Shown: positions 17,478-26,799, counted from the stretch's first letter. The stretch is 33,977 bases of DNA from Candidatus Kuenenia stuttgartensis (GCA_945865635.1 CAMBEP010000055.1:1-33977), one strand, 5' to 3'. Notes: generated by a model not told the origin, from the sequence alone. Made by a program: numbers and translations.

Positions 17478-19015
17478 AGCGATGATGAACCTTGAGCCAC
17501 TTGGGCTGGTGCGGCTGCGCCTTTGATTTCGAAAGCTTTGCCACCTTTGACAAGCGTCCGATCCTTGGGTTGATATTTGTCGACCAGCTTTTTGAGTTCG
17601 ACCACCTGGCTTTGAAGATCCGTCCGGCGGGCTTGGACGAGTTCACCACGAGCCCTGGTGAAATTTGAGGCTGTATTGACAACGTCCTTGATCTTTGCGA
17701 AGAGTGTGTCGATGGCTTTACGGGTCTCAGCCTCGGCCTTGCCGACTTCAGCCTGACGCAGGATTCCGGAGTCCAGAATCCCTTGAATTCCCAGGAATGA
17801 GGGGCTGACCTTGTCGGCCATGATAGCCACAAGCTGCTGTGCTCGCGAGGAATCGGTTGGAGTCATCGCTGCAACCTGAGTTCCGGTCTGGGCCACGGCA
17901 TCGGCCACTGAGGTGGCTACGAGAAGATAATTGAAGGGACGAAACTGGTTCGGAATATCCAGTAAGCCCAAGCCGCGTGCGGCTTCGAAGCGGACTTCCG
18001 CGTGTTCGGCAGGATCGATCAGGAAGCCAAGAAGGGTCTCTGCCGGCTCGACTTTACGCTCGGAAACCAGTTCGCTCACGATCCTCAGATTGCCGATCAG
18101 CTTAGACGCCAGAGATTCGAGAAACCATGGAGGATTTTTCTCTTCTCGCAGCATATTCTGAACCGCGACGGTCAACTGTGTTCGCTGAGAAAAGCCAAGC
18201 GACCGCTTACCGCCTTGAATCACGTTGTTGATGCCTTCAAGGGCGATCAATTTCACCTGCCAGGGCTGGGTTTCATCGCCAATGATACTGACCAGTATGG
18301 GGATTACATCCACAGAGCCAGTCGCAGCAAAGACCTGTGCCACTTGAACCCGAGTCACAAGATGGGCTTTGAGTTGGGGCTGAAGCACGCGAATCAAGGT
18401 GGCCACATACGCCGACATGAATGGGGAATTGGCTGCTGCATTCGAATCGCGGGAGGCTCTGATGAGTTGTTTTGTGGCGGTTTCGATCGGGCGAACAAGG
18501 GTATTGACTGTTCCTTCGCCACTGATCAGGGTCTCAATGGCTTTTTTGTTCGTCAAATCGGCGGCTTTGGCTTCGACAAACCGATTGATCGACCGTGTGA
18601 CCAAATCTCCCCGACCACCAGCAATTGCGATCACCTGCTTCTCTTCATTCTGAGAAAAAACAGGCTTCGGGGTTGGTAGCTCTTTGATCAGATCTGCATT
18701 CATGGCATCATCAACCCGAGGGTCTCTATAGCTCTCGGCCAGATTGACCTCAGGTGGCTTAAATGTTGCTGGCACATCGGCTTTCGCTGCATCAGCCGGT
18801 TTTTTTGCCTCGGCGGTGCCAGGCTTGGTGGCCGCTGGTGCCGATGGATTTGACGTGGAGGGCTTGGCGTCAGGTGCCGACTTGCTGTCCGGCTTGGCGG
18901 GTGGAGCTTTGGGTGTCTCTTTCGTGTCAGGCGATTGAGCCGACACCGACACGCAAATCAATGTGGTGACCAAACAGGTCCAGCCGGTCAATTTCAGCCA
19001 CTTTGAGTCAGGCAT
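17474..19015 (-). CDS. Secreted HEAT-like repeat protein with Ala/Pro/Lys-rich linker
   Basis: A 513-aa protein. Residues 1-27 form a signal peptide (LTGWTCLVTTLICVSVSAQ). A low-complexity Ala/Pro/Lys linker follows to about residue 86. The body is alpha-helical with HEAT-like blocks such as VTRVQVAQVFAATGSVDVIPILVSII, WQVKLIALEGINNVI and HAEVRFEAARGLGLLD. The C-terminal 80 residues look coiled-coil (ARGELVQARRTDLQSQVVELKKLV). It is probably a periplasmic scaffold; no catalytic motif is visible. The frame extends to a GTG at 19075, but the ATG at 19015 has AAGGGGG about 7 nt upstream and gives a proper signal peptide. It is the first gene of a three-gene unit with 4-nt overlaps. Confidence 0.8.
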   Translation of the reverse strand: MPDSKWLKLTGWTCLVTTLICVSVSAQSPDTKETPKAPPAKPDSKSAPDAKPSTSNPSAPAATKPGTAEAKKPADAAKADVPATFKPPEVNLAESYRDPRVDDAMNADLIKELPTPKPVFSQNEEKQVIAIAGGRGDLVTRSINRFVEAKAADLTNKKAIETLISGEGTVNTLVRPIETATKQLIRASRDSNAAANSPFMSAYVATLIRVLQPQLKAHLVTRVQVAQVFAATGSVDVIPILVSIIGDETQPWQVKLIALEGINNVIQGGKRSLGFSQRTQLTVAVQNMLREEKNPPWFLESLASKLIGNLRIVSELVSERKVEPAETLLGFLIDPAEHAEVRFEAARGLGLLDIPNQFRPFNYLLVATSVADAVAQTGTQVAAMTPTDSSRAQQLVAIMADKVSPSFLGIQGILDSGILRQAEVGKAEAETRKAIDTLFAKIKDVVNTASNFTRARGELVQARRTDLQSQVVELKKLVDKYQPKDRTLVKGGKAFEIKGAAAPAQVAQGSSSL

Positions 19016-19179
19016 CCACCGCCCCCTTCTGACGTAATCCAACGCGACACTTGTTGTTCCGAAATTTCGCGACACTCGCGGCCGATCACGGCATATATTC
19101 TCTCAATCTTACCTAACCCACGTCGACTGAAATGTCAAGAAATTCCTCAAAATTCCTCCGATTTTCACGCTTTATTCCG

Positions 19180-20586
19180 TTAATGAGGAATCGCACGACG
19201 CGGATCGGTTGCTCCCAGAATCGCCGACACCGCCTGCTGATTGAAGCCCTTATAGCCTTGCTTCCGCTCCAAAATCTCAAGATGGCTGCCAATCGCACCC
19301 TCGGTTGCAAACCTCTGTGCCTCATGGACATCAATCCAGCCCGCCTTCAAGGCAGCGTCAATCCGCCTGGGGTCGACTTGCCAGTTTTCCCCTTTGGTAA
19401 AGGCCTGCCTGAGAAACGGAAAGTCGCTGAAGGGCTTCATCGTCTGAACCTGGAACTCGCGTTCCAAGCCGTCCCGGGCCTGCTCAAAATCAAATTGAGC
19501 TTCCAGATGATGCATGCCTGCCTCCAGAAAACTCTCGCCGTGAAGTGCGACCCAAAGTCCTACTGTATTTGGTCTTGGGAGCGGCTCTAGGCTCGTGTGG
19601 CAGAAGTCGGCTGAAAGCTCGTCGGGCTGTAGGTCAAGGTCGGCAAAGATCACGATTCCCGTCACGGGATGGTCCAGAATCTGTGCTCCCCAGCCTGCGT
19701 TTTCACCTGCGTGAAAATTCTCCCTCAAGCGGAATCCCAACAATTCAAAGACGCTGATCAAGCGATGAAAGTTCCGTCTTGAACATCGAAAAGTATGGTG
19801 ATCGTGATTCGCCCAGCCCAGTCCTAACCGATCTTGCCTAAACTTCTGGCCCCGAGCCGACCGATTACGCGATTCCCAGAATTCACGCTCCACCTCAAAA
19901 ATCAATTCGCAAGCCAAGTCCCGCCCGACCAATCCGATCATCCGACCCGCCAAGCCCATGGCATGATCAAACCCCGACGCATCATCGCCCGCCCAATGAC
20001 GTTGGCGAGTCTGCCACATCTCTTTGGCTTCAATCGTGTTACGTGCTCTCTGGGGAGTCAGTTGTCCGGACCGGGCCAGCGATGAAGGAAAGAGGTCAAA
20101 GCCATCATAGCCGCGTCGCTCGATACACCAGAAGTTCACCAGCCCCTCTGCCACCAATACCTCGCGATAAGGGCCCAAGGCATTTCCCTGAATGGTTTTA
20201 TGCAAACGATTTGCGGCAAGAAATGCCGCTGCGTTTTCCACTCGGATGGCAACTCCAAGGCAACTAGGCAAGCCTTCAGAAGCGTGCGGATTCACAACAA
20301 GTTTGGGCAGATCAGCCCCCGGGTGCATATAAATCCGCCGGGTGGGCACGGAATCCTCGCCCCGCCTTGGCTTAAATCCTAGACCACGAAGCATTTCATG
20401 AGAAACTTTTGCACCGTTGATCTGGACATGGTCCACCCAATCAGTCAAAGTGGTACCTGTCTGATCCCGAAGTCGATCCGCAAAGTCTTTTGCCCATGCG
20501 TTATGGGTCATTAGCTCTGCGAATTGATCGATTAGGAAACGCTCTGACTCTGGCCAGCATTGCCAAGCAAATTCACCTTCAGGCAT
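19180..20586 (-). CDS. Unrecognised 468-aa soluble protein, possibly with a VOC-like domain
   Basis: I do not recognise this family with confidence. The protein has no signal peptide or membrane segment. The N-terminal third is mixed alpha/beta, with RRIYMHPGADLPKLVVNPHASEGL and a YREVLVAEGLVNFWCIERRGYDGFDLFPSS block. The middle contains NHDHHTFRCSRRNFHRLISVFELLGFR, then GWGAQILDHPVTGIVIFADLDL, whose spacing recalls vicinal-oxygen-chelate folds (a His early, an acidic residue at the end of a strand). That is inference. The C-terminus ends with GYKGFNQQAVSAILGATDPRRA. The ATG at 20586 has only a weak upstream purine stretch. It stands alone, 165 nt upstream of the HEAT-protein unit. Confidence 0.75.
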   Translation of the reverse strand: MPEGEFAWQCWPESERFLIDQFAELMTHNAWAKDFADRLRDQTGTTLTDWVDHVQINGAKVSHEMLRGLGFKPRRGEDSVPTRRIYMHPGADLPKLVVNPHASEGLPSCLGVAIRVENAAAFLAANRLHKTIQGNALGPYREVLVAEGLVNFWCIERRGYDGFDLFPSSLARSGQLTPQRARNTIEAKEMWQTRQRHWAGDDASGFDHAMGLAGRMIGLVGRDLACELIFEVEREFWESRNRSARGQKFRQDRLGLGWANHDHHTFRCSRRNFHRLISVFELLGFRLRENFHAGENAGWGAQILDHPVTGIVIFADLDLQPDELSADFCHTSLEPLPRPNTVGLWVALHGESFLEAGMHHLEAQFDFEQARDGLEREFQVQTMKPFSDFPFLRQAFTKGENWQVDPRRIDAALKAGWIDVHEAQRFATEGAIGSHLEILERKQGYKGFNQQAVSAILGATDPRRAIPH

Positions 20587-20888
20587 GATTCATGACCACT
20601 TTCGCGAATACAGCCGAACATTTGGAAGAGTCAAGGTTTATGTTCCCATTTGCTCCAATCGCCCGCCCAACACATCCTCGTTCTTGGCAATTCCTGAAAC
20701 TTGATCACAGTTTTCAGGAGTGTCAGACTTACGGATTCTTTGACAATCATTCTCATAAGATATATTCCATGAGAGAGAATTGAACAATAGAGGGCCCTTG
20801 GATTAAACCCCAAACCCGACCTGGCCAGATGGGAATTTAGTCGACCACAACCTACCGGTTTCTGAAATCCAAATCTACGATCACCCTT
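20587..20888. other. Intergenic region between divergent genes with a possible promoter
   Basis: I see no gene here. A perfect TTGACA at 20740-20745 is followed by TATATT at 20761-20766 (15-nt spacer) or TATTCC at 20763 (17-nt spacer). It could drive the metallopeptidase gene, whose start lies about 120 nt downstream. An inverted repeat, CCTGAAA-12 nt-TTTCAGG, lies upstream of it near 20692-20718. Confidence 0.35.
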
Positions 20889-23603
20889 ATGAGATTACCG
20901 ATTGTGAATCAAAGAATTGCATTTCTTCATCCTACCAGATTCGGTTTCTGGATCTGGATTTTGACAGGCTTGTGTGTGCCGTCTATCGCTCAGGTGCTTG
21001 AGGCTCCCAGCGAGCCATTGACCGCTGGGTCTTCTAGCTTAAGGCCAAGCAATCATTTAGGTTACGCATCGGGGGCTGATTTTCATTTAGCCTCTTGGAA
21101 GACGGTGACGGAATATTTTACAAAACTTGATCAGATCAGTAGCAACGTGGCCGTAGAATCGATCGGCAAGACGACCCAAAACCGCGATATGATTCTGGTC
21201 GCGATCAGCGACTCAAAAACCATCGTAAATCTTTCGGATGTCAAACGCAGTCAACAACTACTGGCTGATCCAAGGCGAATCACGGACCGGGCTCTTGAGG
21301 TGCGACTCCTGAATCAGGCCAAACCGGTCGTCCTGATTACGGGAACAATCCATTCATCGGAAACCGCTGCCACATTTATGCTTATGGAATTAGCGGATGA
21401 GCTTGCGTCAGGCCAGTCGGCCTGGGCCAGAGAGGTTCTTGACAAGGTCGTAGTCCTGATCGTTCCTTCGGTCAATCCTGATGGCATTGACATTGTTGCC
21501 GACTGGTATCAGAAAACACTCGGTAAGCCATGGGAGGGGAGTGGTTTACCGCGTCTTTACCATCCCCATGCCGGCCATGATACCAATCGCGACTTTTTTG
21601 CTCTAAATTTGCCAGAAACCCGAAATTTATCAAAGGTCCTCTACGAACAGTGGTTCCCCACGGTCTGCTGGGATGTTCATCAAATGGGATCAGATGGTGC
21701 ACGACTTTTTGTGCCTCCATTTTTTGATCCAACCAACCCGAATGTGGATCCACGAATTACTCAGTCCATCATGATGATCGGGTCGCACATGGCGGCCGAC
21801 CTGGCTTCCGCCGGAAAGAAAGGTGTGCTTCACTCTGCCATGTACGACAATTGGTGGAATGGAGGAAACCGGACGACGCCTCAGAGACACAACATGGTGG
21901 CAATCCTGACCGAAGCTGCCAGTGTCCGTATGGCAAGCCCAATCTTTCTTCTGCCAAGGGACTTACAAGGCAATTCAAGAGGATTTGACAACCATGAGCC
22001 GAGTGTCAATTTTCCGGACCCCTGGATGGGCGGATGGTGGCGACTCAGAGACATCATCGACTACGAACTGATTGCTGGCCGAAGCCTTCTCACACTTCTT
22101 TCGCGTTATGGCAAGTCATTCCAGAACAACTATTTAGCGATGGGCAGGGAACAGATCCATGCAGGCCAGTCGCAGCCCCCTTACGGATGGCTTGTTCCGC
22201 TTGACCAGGAGGATTCCGGAAGCGTCTGGAAGATGCTCGACACGCTCAAAAAAACTGGCATAGAAATTCATCAGACCCGGAACTCGGTCGTAGTTCACGG
22301 AAAGTCCTATCCCATGGGCACGTGGTACCTTCCAGCGAGTCAACCATATCGGGCTCACCTTAAGGATATGATGGAAGCCCAGAAGTATCCAACCCGATTT
22401 ACGGCAACAGGTCAGGCAGAACCGCCTTACGATGTGGCAGGCTGGACCATGCCGCTTTTGATGGGCGTCAGGACGGTCGAAATCAACGATCAAACTCCTG
22501 TAAATTCCAGGTTAATTAGCAGTTTAGAGAAGCCGAAGCTAAATTTTGGGGGAAACCTGGCGAACTGCAAATCGATTTTGGTTAGAAACCGATCGAACGA
22601 CGATCTGACCCTGATTCAAGCCATGATTAGCCAAGGCGTGAAGGTGACGATTCATACAGAGCCTAAAACGATTAATGACAATGGCTTTAAGCCTGGTTTT
22701 GCAGAGATTGAAATGACAGAAGTCACCAAAAAGGTGCTTGCTGAGATTGGTCCAACAGTTTCATCCCATATATTTGCAAGCCCAGCAGAAATCATGAGAT
22801 ATGATGGTTCTTACAGATTAAGTTCGCAGCGAATCGGGATCTATCAGCCATGGGAGCCGTCGATGGACGAAGGCTGGACAAGGCTGGTTCTGGAGGGGTT
22901 GAGAATTCCCTATTCGACAATTCATCGTGATGATTTGCTTGCTGGAAAGCTCAAGGACCGATTTGACTGCATCGTCCTGCCATCCGTGTCAGCCAAATCG
23001 ATGAGGACAGGCTACAGGCCTGGGGAGACCTCGCCAGAATATGTTGGAGGAATTGCTGGCTCGAAGGAGGCCCTGAAGGAGTTTGTGACGTTGGGTGGGA
23101 CCTTGGTCGGGCTTGAGAATTCTTGCGAGTTTTTGATCAGCGAGCTTGGCCTTCCGGTTGAGGACACGGTCGCAAGCCTTTCCAGCAAGGAATTTTACGG
23201 CCCTGGATCGTTGTTGTCAGCGGAACTTTCAGGGCTTCATCCACTTGGCTTTGGAATGCCGAAGAAATTCAGCGTCTATTTTGATCGGTCACTGGCGTTG
23301 AAATCGGCTGCCAAACCGAATGGCGATTCAACCATAAAACTTGAAAAGATTGTGAGTTACAGTTCAGAGTCAGCCAATCTTCTGCAGAGCGGCTGGCTGC
23401 TGGGCCCGGAGAAGATCAGTGGTCAGGCCGCACTTGGTGAGTGTCGTGTTGGTCAAGGGCATGTGGTTCTTTTTGCATTCCCGCCGCAGAACCGTGCCCA
23501 GACGACCGGTACATTTCGATTATTGATCAATGCTCTTTGGCGTGGTGGACTTATGAAAATGGATTCCAAGACTTTGGCAGACTCCAGAGTGGAGAAACCG
23601 TGA
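20889..23603 (+). CDS. M14-family zinc carboxypeptidase with C-terminal amidotransferase-like domain
   Basis: A 904-aa exported protein. A signal-like segment (about 18-35, WIWILTGLCVPSIAQ) precedes an M14 peptidase domain (about 68-400). The zinc ligands are readable as H155-S-S-E158 in GTIHSSETAA and H264 in WDVHQMGSDG. The substrate-binding NPDG (196-199) and DTNRD (231-235) are present, and the catalytic Glu is probably in ILTEAAS. The C-terminal part (about 640-880) has RIGIYQPWEPSMDEGWTRLVLEGLRIPY and FVTLGGTLVGLENSCEF, which looks like a class I glutamine-amidotransferase-like fold without a visible catalytic Cys. It probably cleaves peptides outside the cytosol; the substrate is unknown. 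No clear Shine-Dalgarno sequence precedes the ATG. Confidence 0.9.
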   Translation: MRLPIVNQRIAFLHPTRFGFWIWILTGLCVPSIAQVLEAPSEPLTAGSSSLRPSNHLGYASGADFHLASWKTVTEYFTKLDQISSNVAVESIGKTTQNRDMILVAISDSKTIVNLSDVKRSQQLLADPRRITDRALEVRLLNQAKPVVLITGTIHSSETAATFMLMELADELASGQSAWAREVLDKVVVLIVPSVNPDGIDIVADWYQKTLGKPWEGSGLPRLYHPHAGHDTNRDFFALNLPETRNLSKVLYEQWFPTVCWDVHQMGSDGARLFVPPFFDPTNPNVDPRITQSIMMIGSHMAADLASAGKKGVLHSAMYDNWWNGGNRTTPQRHNMVAILTEAASVRMASPIFLLPRDLQGNSRGFDNHEPSVNFPDPWMGGWWRLRDIIDYELIAGRSLLTLLSRYGKSFQNNYLAMGREQIHAGQSQPPYGWLVPLDQEDSGSVWKMLDTLKKTGIEIHQTRNSVVVHGKSYPMGTWYLPASQPYRAHLKDMMEAQKYPTRFTATGQAEPPYDVAGWTMPLLMGVRTVEINDQTPVNSRLISSLEKPKLNFGGNLANCKSILVRNRSNDDLTLIQAMISQGVKVTIHTEPKTINDNGFKPGFAEIEMTEVTKKVLAEIGPTVSSHIFASPAEIMRYDGSYRLSSQRIGIYQPWEPSMDEGWTRLVLEGLRIPYSTIHRDDLLAGKLKDRFDCIVLPSVSAKSMRTGYRPGETSPEYVGGIAGSKEALKEFVTLGGTLVGLENSCEFLISELGLPVEDTVASLSSKEFYGPGSLLSAELSGLHPLGFGMPKKFSVYFDRSLALKSAAKPNGDSTIKLEKIVSYSSESANLLQSGWLLGPEKISGQAALGECRVGQGHVVLFAFPPQNRAQTTGTFRLLINALWRGGLMKMDSKTLADSRVEKP

Positions 23604-23763
23604 AAGGGAACACAGGCGGTTCCAGTCGGGCTTGTGAGATCATCAGGAATTGGTCATAATGAGTTGGCTTGATCAACGTAGAGGCAATATCGTAGAATTG
23701 CTAAACGGCATGCCAAGTGGGTTGTGAAGTGCGTTTTAAAAAAAACGAGGGTCAGCCGGTACG

Positions 23764-24648
23764 ATGAGCCATCCGTTCTCCGAATTTGGTGAAGTCGTTT
23801 CGTGCGATATCCCTTTGGCCAACCTGACATGGCTGCGTCTGGGTGGGCCTGCACAGTTTCTGGCCCGGCCTGCGGATGTGGATCAGCTTTCGAACCTGAT
23901 TCGGACGGCTCAAGCGCACGAGATTCCTTACAAGATTCTTGCTGGCGGCTTCAATATCCTGGTACGCGACAAAGGTGTCAACGGGCTTGTGATTCAAATG
24001 GCCAGCCCCGCCTTTTCAGAGCTGGAGATTCGAGGCCAGACGATTCTTGCAGGAGCCGCAGTTCCGCTTACGGCACTAATTTCGCAGACGGCCCGCGCGG
24101 GACTCTCAGGGCTGGAACAACTGACAGGCGTTCCTGGGACGATTGGTGGGGCCGTTCGATCGGCGGCATCAACCGGCTCTGTATCCCTTGATCCGATGAT
24201 CCGTCGACTGACGTTGCTGGACGCAGATAACGACATCATCAAGCTTGAGCGCGAAGATTTGGCACCTGGTCAGAGTTGGTCCGAGCTGGAAGATCATGTG
24301 ATTTTAGACCTTGAGCTGGATTTGACGAAGGATGATCCGGAGAGTGTCGTCAGGCGGATGAGAAATGTCTGGATTCTGAAAAAAGAACATCAGCCTTATG
24401 GGCATCAACCGGCCGCATGCATTTTTCGTGATCCGAGGCCAGATTTGTCGGCAGAATCCCTGATCGACCAAGCGGGATTGAAGGGCTCAAGGGTGGGCGG
24501 GGCAGAAGTTTCGACACGCAATGCAAATTACATCGTGGCCGACACCAACTGTAGTCCGAGCGACATCTTACGTCTGATCGAGCTGGTTCGGGGCGAGATC
24601 GACCGTCGATTCCAGGTGGAACTTGACCTTCGACTTGAGGTTTGGTAA
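23764..24648 (+). CDS. murB: MurB, UDP-N-acetylenolpyruvoylglucosamine reductase
   Basis: A 294-aa FAD enzyme that reduces UDP-GlcNAc-enolpyruvate to UDP-MurNAc with NADPH, the second committed step of peptidoglycan precursor synthesis. Seen: the flavin-binding ILAGGFNILVRDKGVNGLVI (58-77, usually GGGSN), LTGVPGTIGGAVR with the conserved Arg132, a C-terminal Glu292 in RLEVW, and ACIFRDP (218-224). In that motif Cys219 stands where the proton-donating Ser is found in the E. coli enzyme. The lack of a long insert fits type II MurB. The next gene is FtsQ-like, matching the murB-ftsQ order of division/cell-wall clusters. The ATG at 23764 has GAGGG about 12 nt upstream. Confidence 0.95.
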   Translation: MSHPFSEFGEVVSCDIPLANLTWLRLGGPAQFLARPADVDQLSNLIRTAQAHEIPYKILAGGFNILVRDKGVNGLVIQMASPAFSELEIRGQTILAGAAVPLTALISQTARAGLSGLEQLTGVPGTIGGAVRSAASTGSVSLDPMIRRLTLLDADNDIIKLEREDLAPGQSWSELEDHVILDLELDLTKDDPESVVRRMRNVWILKKEHQPYGHQPAACIFRDPRPDLSAESLIDQAGLKGSRVGGAEVSTRNANYIVADTNCSPSDILRLIELVRGEIDRRFQVELDLRLEVW

Positions 24649-24716
24649 CGCTCATTTTTTGCCGATAATGATAAGGTCGATCCTTCGCAGGCACTCATCG
24701 GCTCCACGAGTCTGGT

Positions 24717-25766
24717 TTGCTGGAGTGGTTTGCGTCACTTTTTGATCGTTGGAGGCAATCGGAACCAGGAATGCTGCGCACGGATCCAGCCAGCTCCTCA
24801 ACTCTGAACAAATCACCGGCCGCTCCCAAGCGAGCCAGTGAAACCGCTTCAGGCCGGCCTGAAGGTGGGCCTGTGCTTTCGCGCCGGATGTTTGGGCCCC
24901 AGGTGGCCAGCGCACTCGCCACCAGCGTGATTGCCGGTTCTGCATCGGTTCATGCCCTAAGCGCAATCAAGGACTGGCTTAAGCAACAGCCCGAGTTCCA
25001 GATCCAGAACGACAGGATCTCAATTCATCCTGAGCCACCCGACTGGCTGACCAATGCTCGGGAACGAATTCTGGGGATGATTCCGGAACTGACCAATGCG
25101 GAATCAGGCCAGCAGCCGAGCGCCCTGACATTCCATACAGAGGAGCTCGCCCGCCGTCTGCGCATGAAAATGCCTTGGGTCGAGTCGGTCAATTCCGTCC
25201 AGCTTGGTCATCCCAATACCCTTCGCCTCGACCTCGTCTTCCGCAAGCCTGTCATGGCCCTTTCCATGGTCAAGCAAGGTGTGCTCCTGATCGATCGACA
25301 TGGCGTCATTCTGCCTGCCAGCGATGTACGCAAAGACTTTCTGGACAACGTTATCCAGTTCAACTATGCAGAAACCCTTGTTGAGCAAGTGATTCAGCGT
25401 GGCGGGAAAAATCCGGCGGGGTTGGCCATGGGTCAAGTCTGGGAAGATGTTCGAATTGCCGACAGTCTTCAATTGGCTTCTTTTCTGACAACCCGCGATG
25501 AAGCACGCAATCGGCCAAGGCGGTTGTTCCGTCTGATTGATGCGGCAAATGATCCGAATCGATTGATTGTGCGGACAATTGAAGATCTCTGGATCTGGTG
25601 GGGCCGCCCACCAGGCCACGAATTGCCTGGCGAACCCAAGGCCGAAACCAAGTGGCAACTGCTCATGCAATGGTTGCAACTTCATGGTCAGTCAGGATCC
25701 GTTGATGTGAATCAATCCATGCTCGTGTTTGAGAAAGATCGGGCCGTGCTTTCACGTGCCAATTGA
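24717..25766 (+). CDS. FtsQ-like cell-division/POTRA protein
   Basis: A 349-aa protein with a polar cytosolic N-terminus and one membrane segment at about residues 58-84 (MFGPQVASALATSVIAGSASV). The exported region reads like FtsQ/DivIB: a POTRA-like part ending in PWVESVNSVQLGHPNTLRLDLVFRKPVMAL (from about residue 155), then GVLLIDRHGVILP, which matches the FtsQ pattern 'PWV..a.V...P.tL.i.v.ErkPvA' followed by 'lvD..G.v'. The position right after murB supports this. The start is uncertain: the frame begins with TTG at 24717, and an ATG at 24771 would shorten it by 18 residues. Most planctomycetes lack FtsZ, so its role in division is open. Confidence 0.7.
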   Translation: MLEWFASLFDRWRQSEPGMLRTDPASSSTLNKSPAAPKRASETASGRPEGGPVLSRRMFGPQVASALATSVIAGSASVHALSAIKDWLKQQPEFQIQNDRISIHPEPPDWLTNARERILGMIPELTNAESGQQPSALTFHTEELARRLRMKMPWVESVNSVQLGHPNTLRLDLVFRKPVMALSMVKQGVLLIDRHGVILPASDVRKDFLDNVIQFNYAETLVEQVIQRGGKNPAGLAMGQVWEDVRIADSLQLASFLTTRDEARNRPRRLFRLIDAANDPNRLIVRTIEDLWIWWGRPPGHELPGEPKAETKWQLLMQWLQLHGQSGSVDVNQSMLVFEKDRAVLSRAN

Positions 25767-25820
25767 ATGCCAATTTCGATTCTTCTAGTTTTCAATCTGG
25801 TTGCAGATCAGGCACGACTT

Positions 25821-25839
25821 AAAAAAGAGCCCAGGCTCT
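25821..25839 (-). terminator. Rho-independent-type hairpin with T-run on the minus strand
   Basis: AGAGCC-CA-GGCTCT (25826-25839) is an inverted repeat preceded by a run of A (25821-25826). On the minus strand the hairpin is therefore followed by a T-run, as in an intrinsic terminator. No minus-strand gene is seen directly to its right. A second small palindrome, GGAGTG-A-CACTCC, lies at 25851-25863. Confidence 0.35.
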
Positions 25840-25863
25840 GAGCCAGGTGGGGAGTGACACTCC

Positions 25864-26389
25864 GGGGAAACCCATGAGAAATGTTGTAAAGTCACTACGT
25901 AAACTTATGCAAAATATGGCCTTAAATTTTTCCCCATAACTTGTGTCACTTTTTGTTTGGTTTACGTATATAGGTTATAGAGGGATATTTCACTATACGC
26001 AATTAGGAGCTAACTCTAAAGTCGACGTGGAAGATTCTCTCTATCGGTTTGGCTCAGAATTCTGGATATGTCAAGATGTATGGAAGGTCTCAGTACTCTG
26101 GAAAAATAACAACTTGAGCATCAGGAATGCATATGAGGATTTTAGGAACGTCAGGAAATGATTTTCCGAGGTGTCATTTTACGATCGTAAGAGTTGCGGA
26201 ACAACTGCTTATGGAAATGAGACAAGAATTATGAATTGCGACCCAGAATCAGAAAATACTGTTGGGGCCGATTTGCTTGATCGCCTTTTTCAGCAAAAGA
26301 AAGGGGCCTCCAGGCCTAATATGCCTCGTTTATCTTCGCCCAAATCTTTGACTAGAATGATTTTAAACTTATCGTTCAGGAGTGCTTCC
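25864..26389. other. AT-rich gene-poor stretch, start of the accessory region
   Basis: Base composition changes here to clearly AT-rich, unlike the genes on the left. A 72-codon frame opens with GTG at 25943 but has no ribosome-binding site or recognisable motif. The frame of the next gene continues upstream to 26171 without family features. I see no convincing gene and suspect decayed sequence. Confidence 0.4.
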
Positions 26390-26776
26390 ATGACAACTCT
26401 GCAAATCGACACCTCTGATCTTTCCATCTATGAGGGCTACCGTATCAGGCAGGCCGGCCATGAACCGGTCTTTATAGTGATCGACGGCAAGCGGCATTGG
26501 GTTCCAAATAATGCAACCCATTACAACCTTTTCGGCGAGAATCGAAATATCCATGAGGTTGTGGATATCAATGTCGTTCCGCATGGCTCCGCATTGTCAA
26601 ATGGAGCCATTCTGGCTCGCCCCAATAACAGTTCCGATGTTTTCTTAATTACCAATGGCTTGAAGCACCATCTTGCTTCACCTTCGGTGATGTCAAAATT
26701 TGGGTTTGAAGGCATCGTTCGTGTTGTGCCAAGTGTCCTGATTGATTTTATTCGTACTGGTCATGAAATCCTATGA
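26390..26776 (+). CDS. Small protein with two 'ngkrhwipt' glycan/surface-type repeats
   Basis: A 128-aa protein with no signal peptide. It contains two related motifs: EPVFIVIDGKRHWVPNNATH...LFG (residues 26-49) and DVFLITNGLKHHLASPSVMSKFGF (83-106). They are separated by a stretch reading VVDINVVPHGSALSNGAIL. This 'V(Y/F)LI.nGkkh.i.s...f..fG' repeat occurs in many exported bacterial proteins, often next to hydrolase or peptidoglycan-binding domains; here it stands alone. The ATG at 26390 has CAGGAG about 7 nt upstream. The open frame extends to 26171, but that part has no family features and would bypass this good ribosome-binding site. Its role is unknown. Confidence 0.7.
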   Translation: MTTLQIDTSDLSIYEGYRIRQAGHEPVFIVIDGKRHWVPNNATHYNLFGENRNIHEVVDINVVPHGSALSNGAILARPNNSSDVFLITNGLKHHLASPSVMSKFGFEGIVRVVPSVLIDFIRTGHEIL

Positions 26777-26799
26777 TCCCAGCGTCTTGAATTATACTC

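Noticed and set aside
25943..26161. 72-codon GTG-start frame
   Set aside because: No ribosome-binding site, no motif, and it lies in AT-rich, probably decayed sequence.
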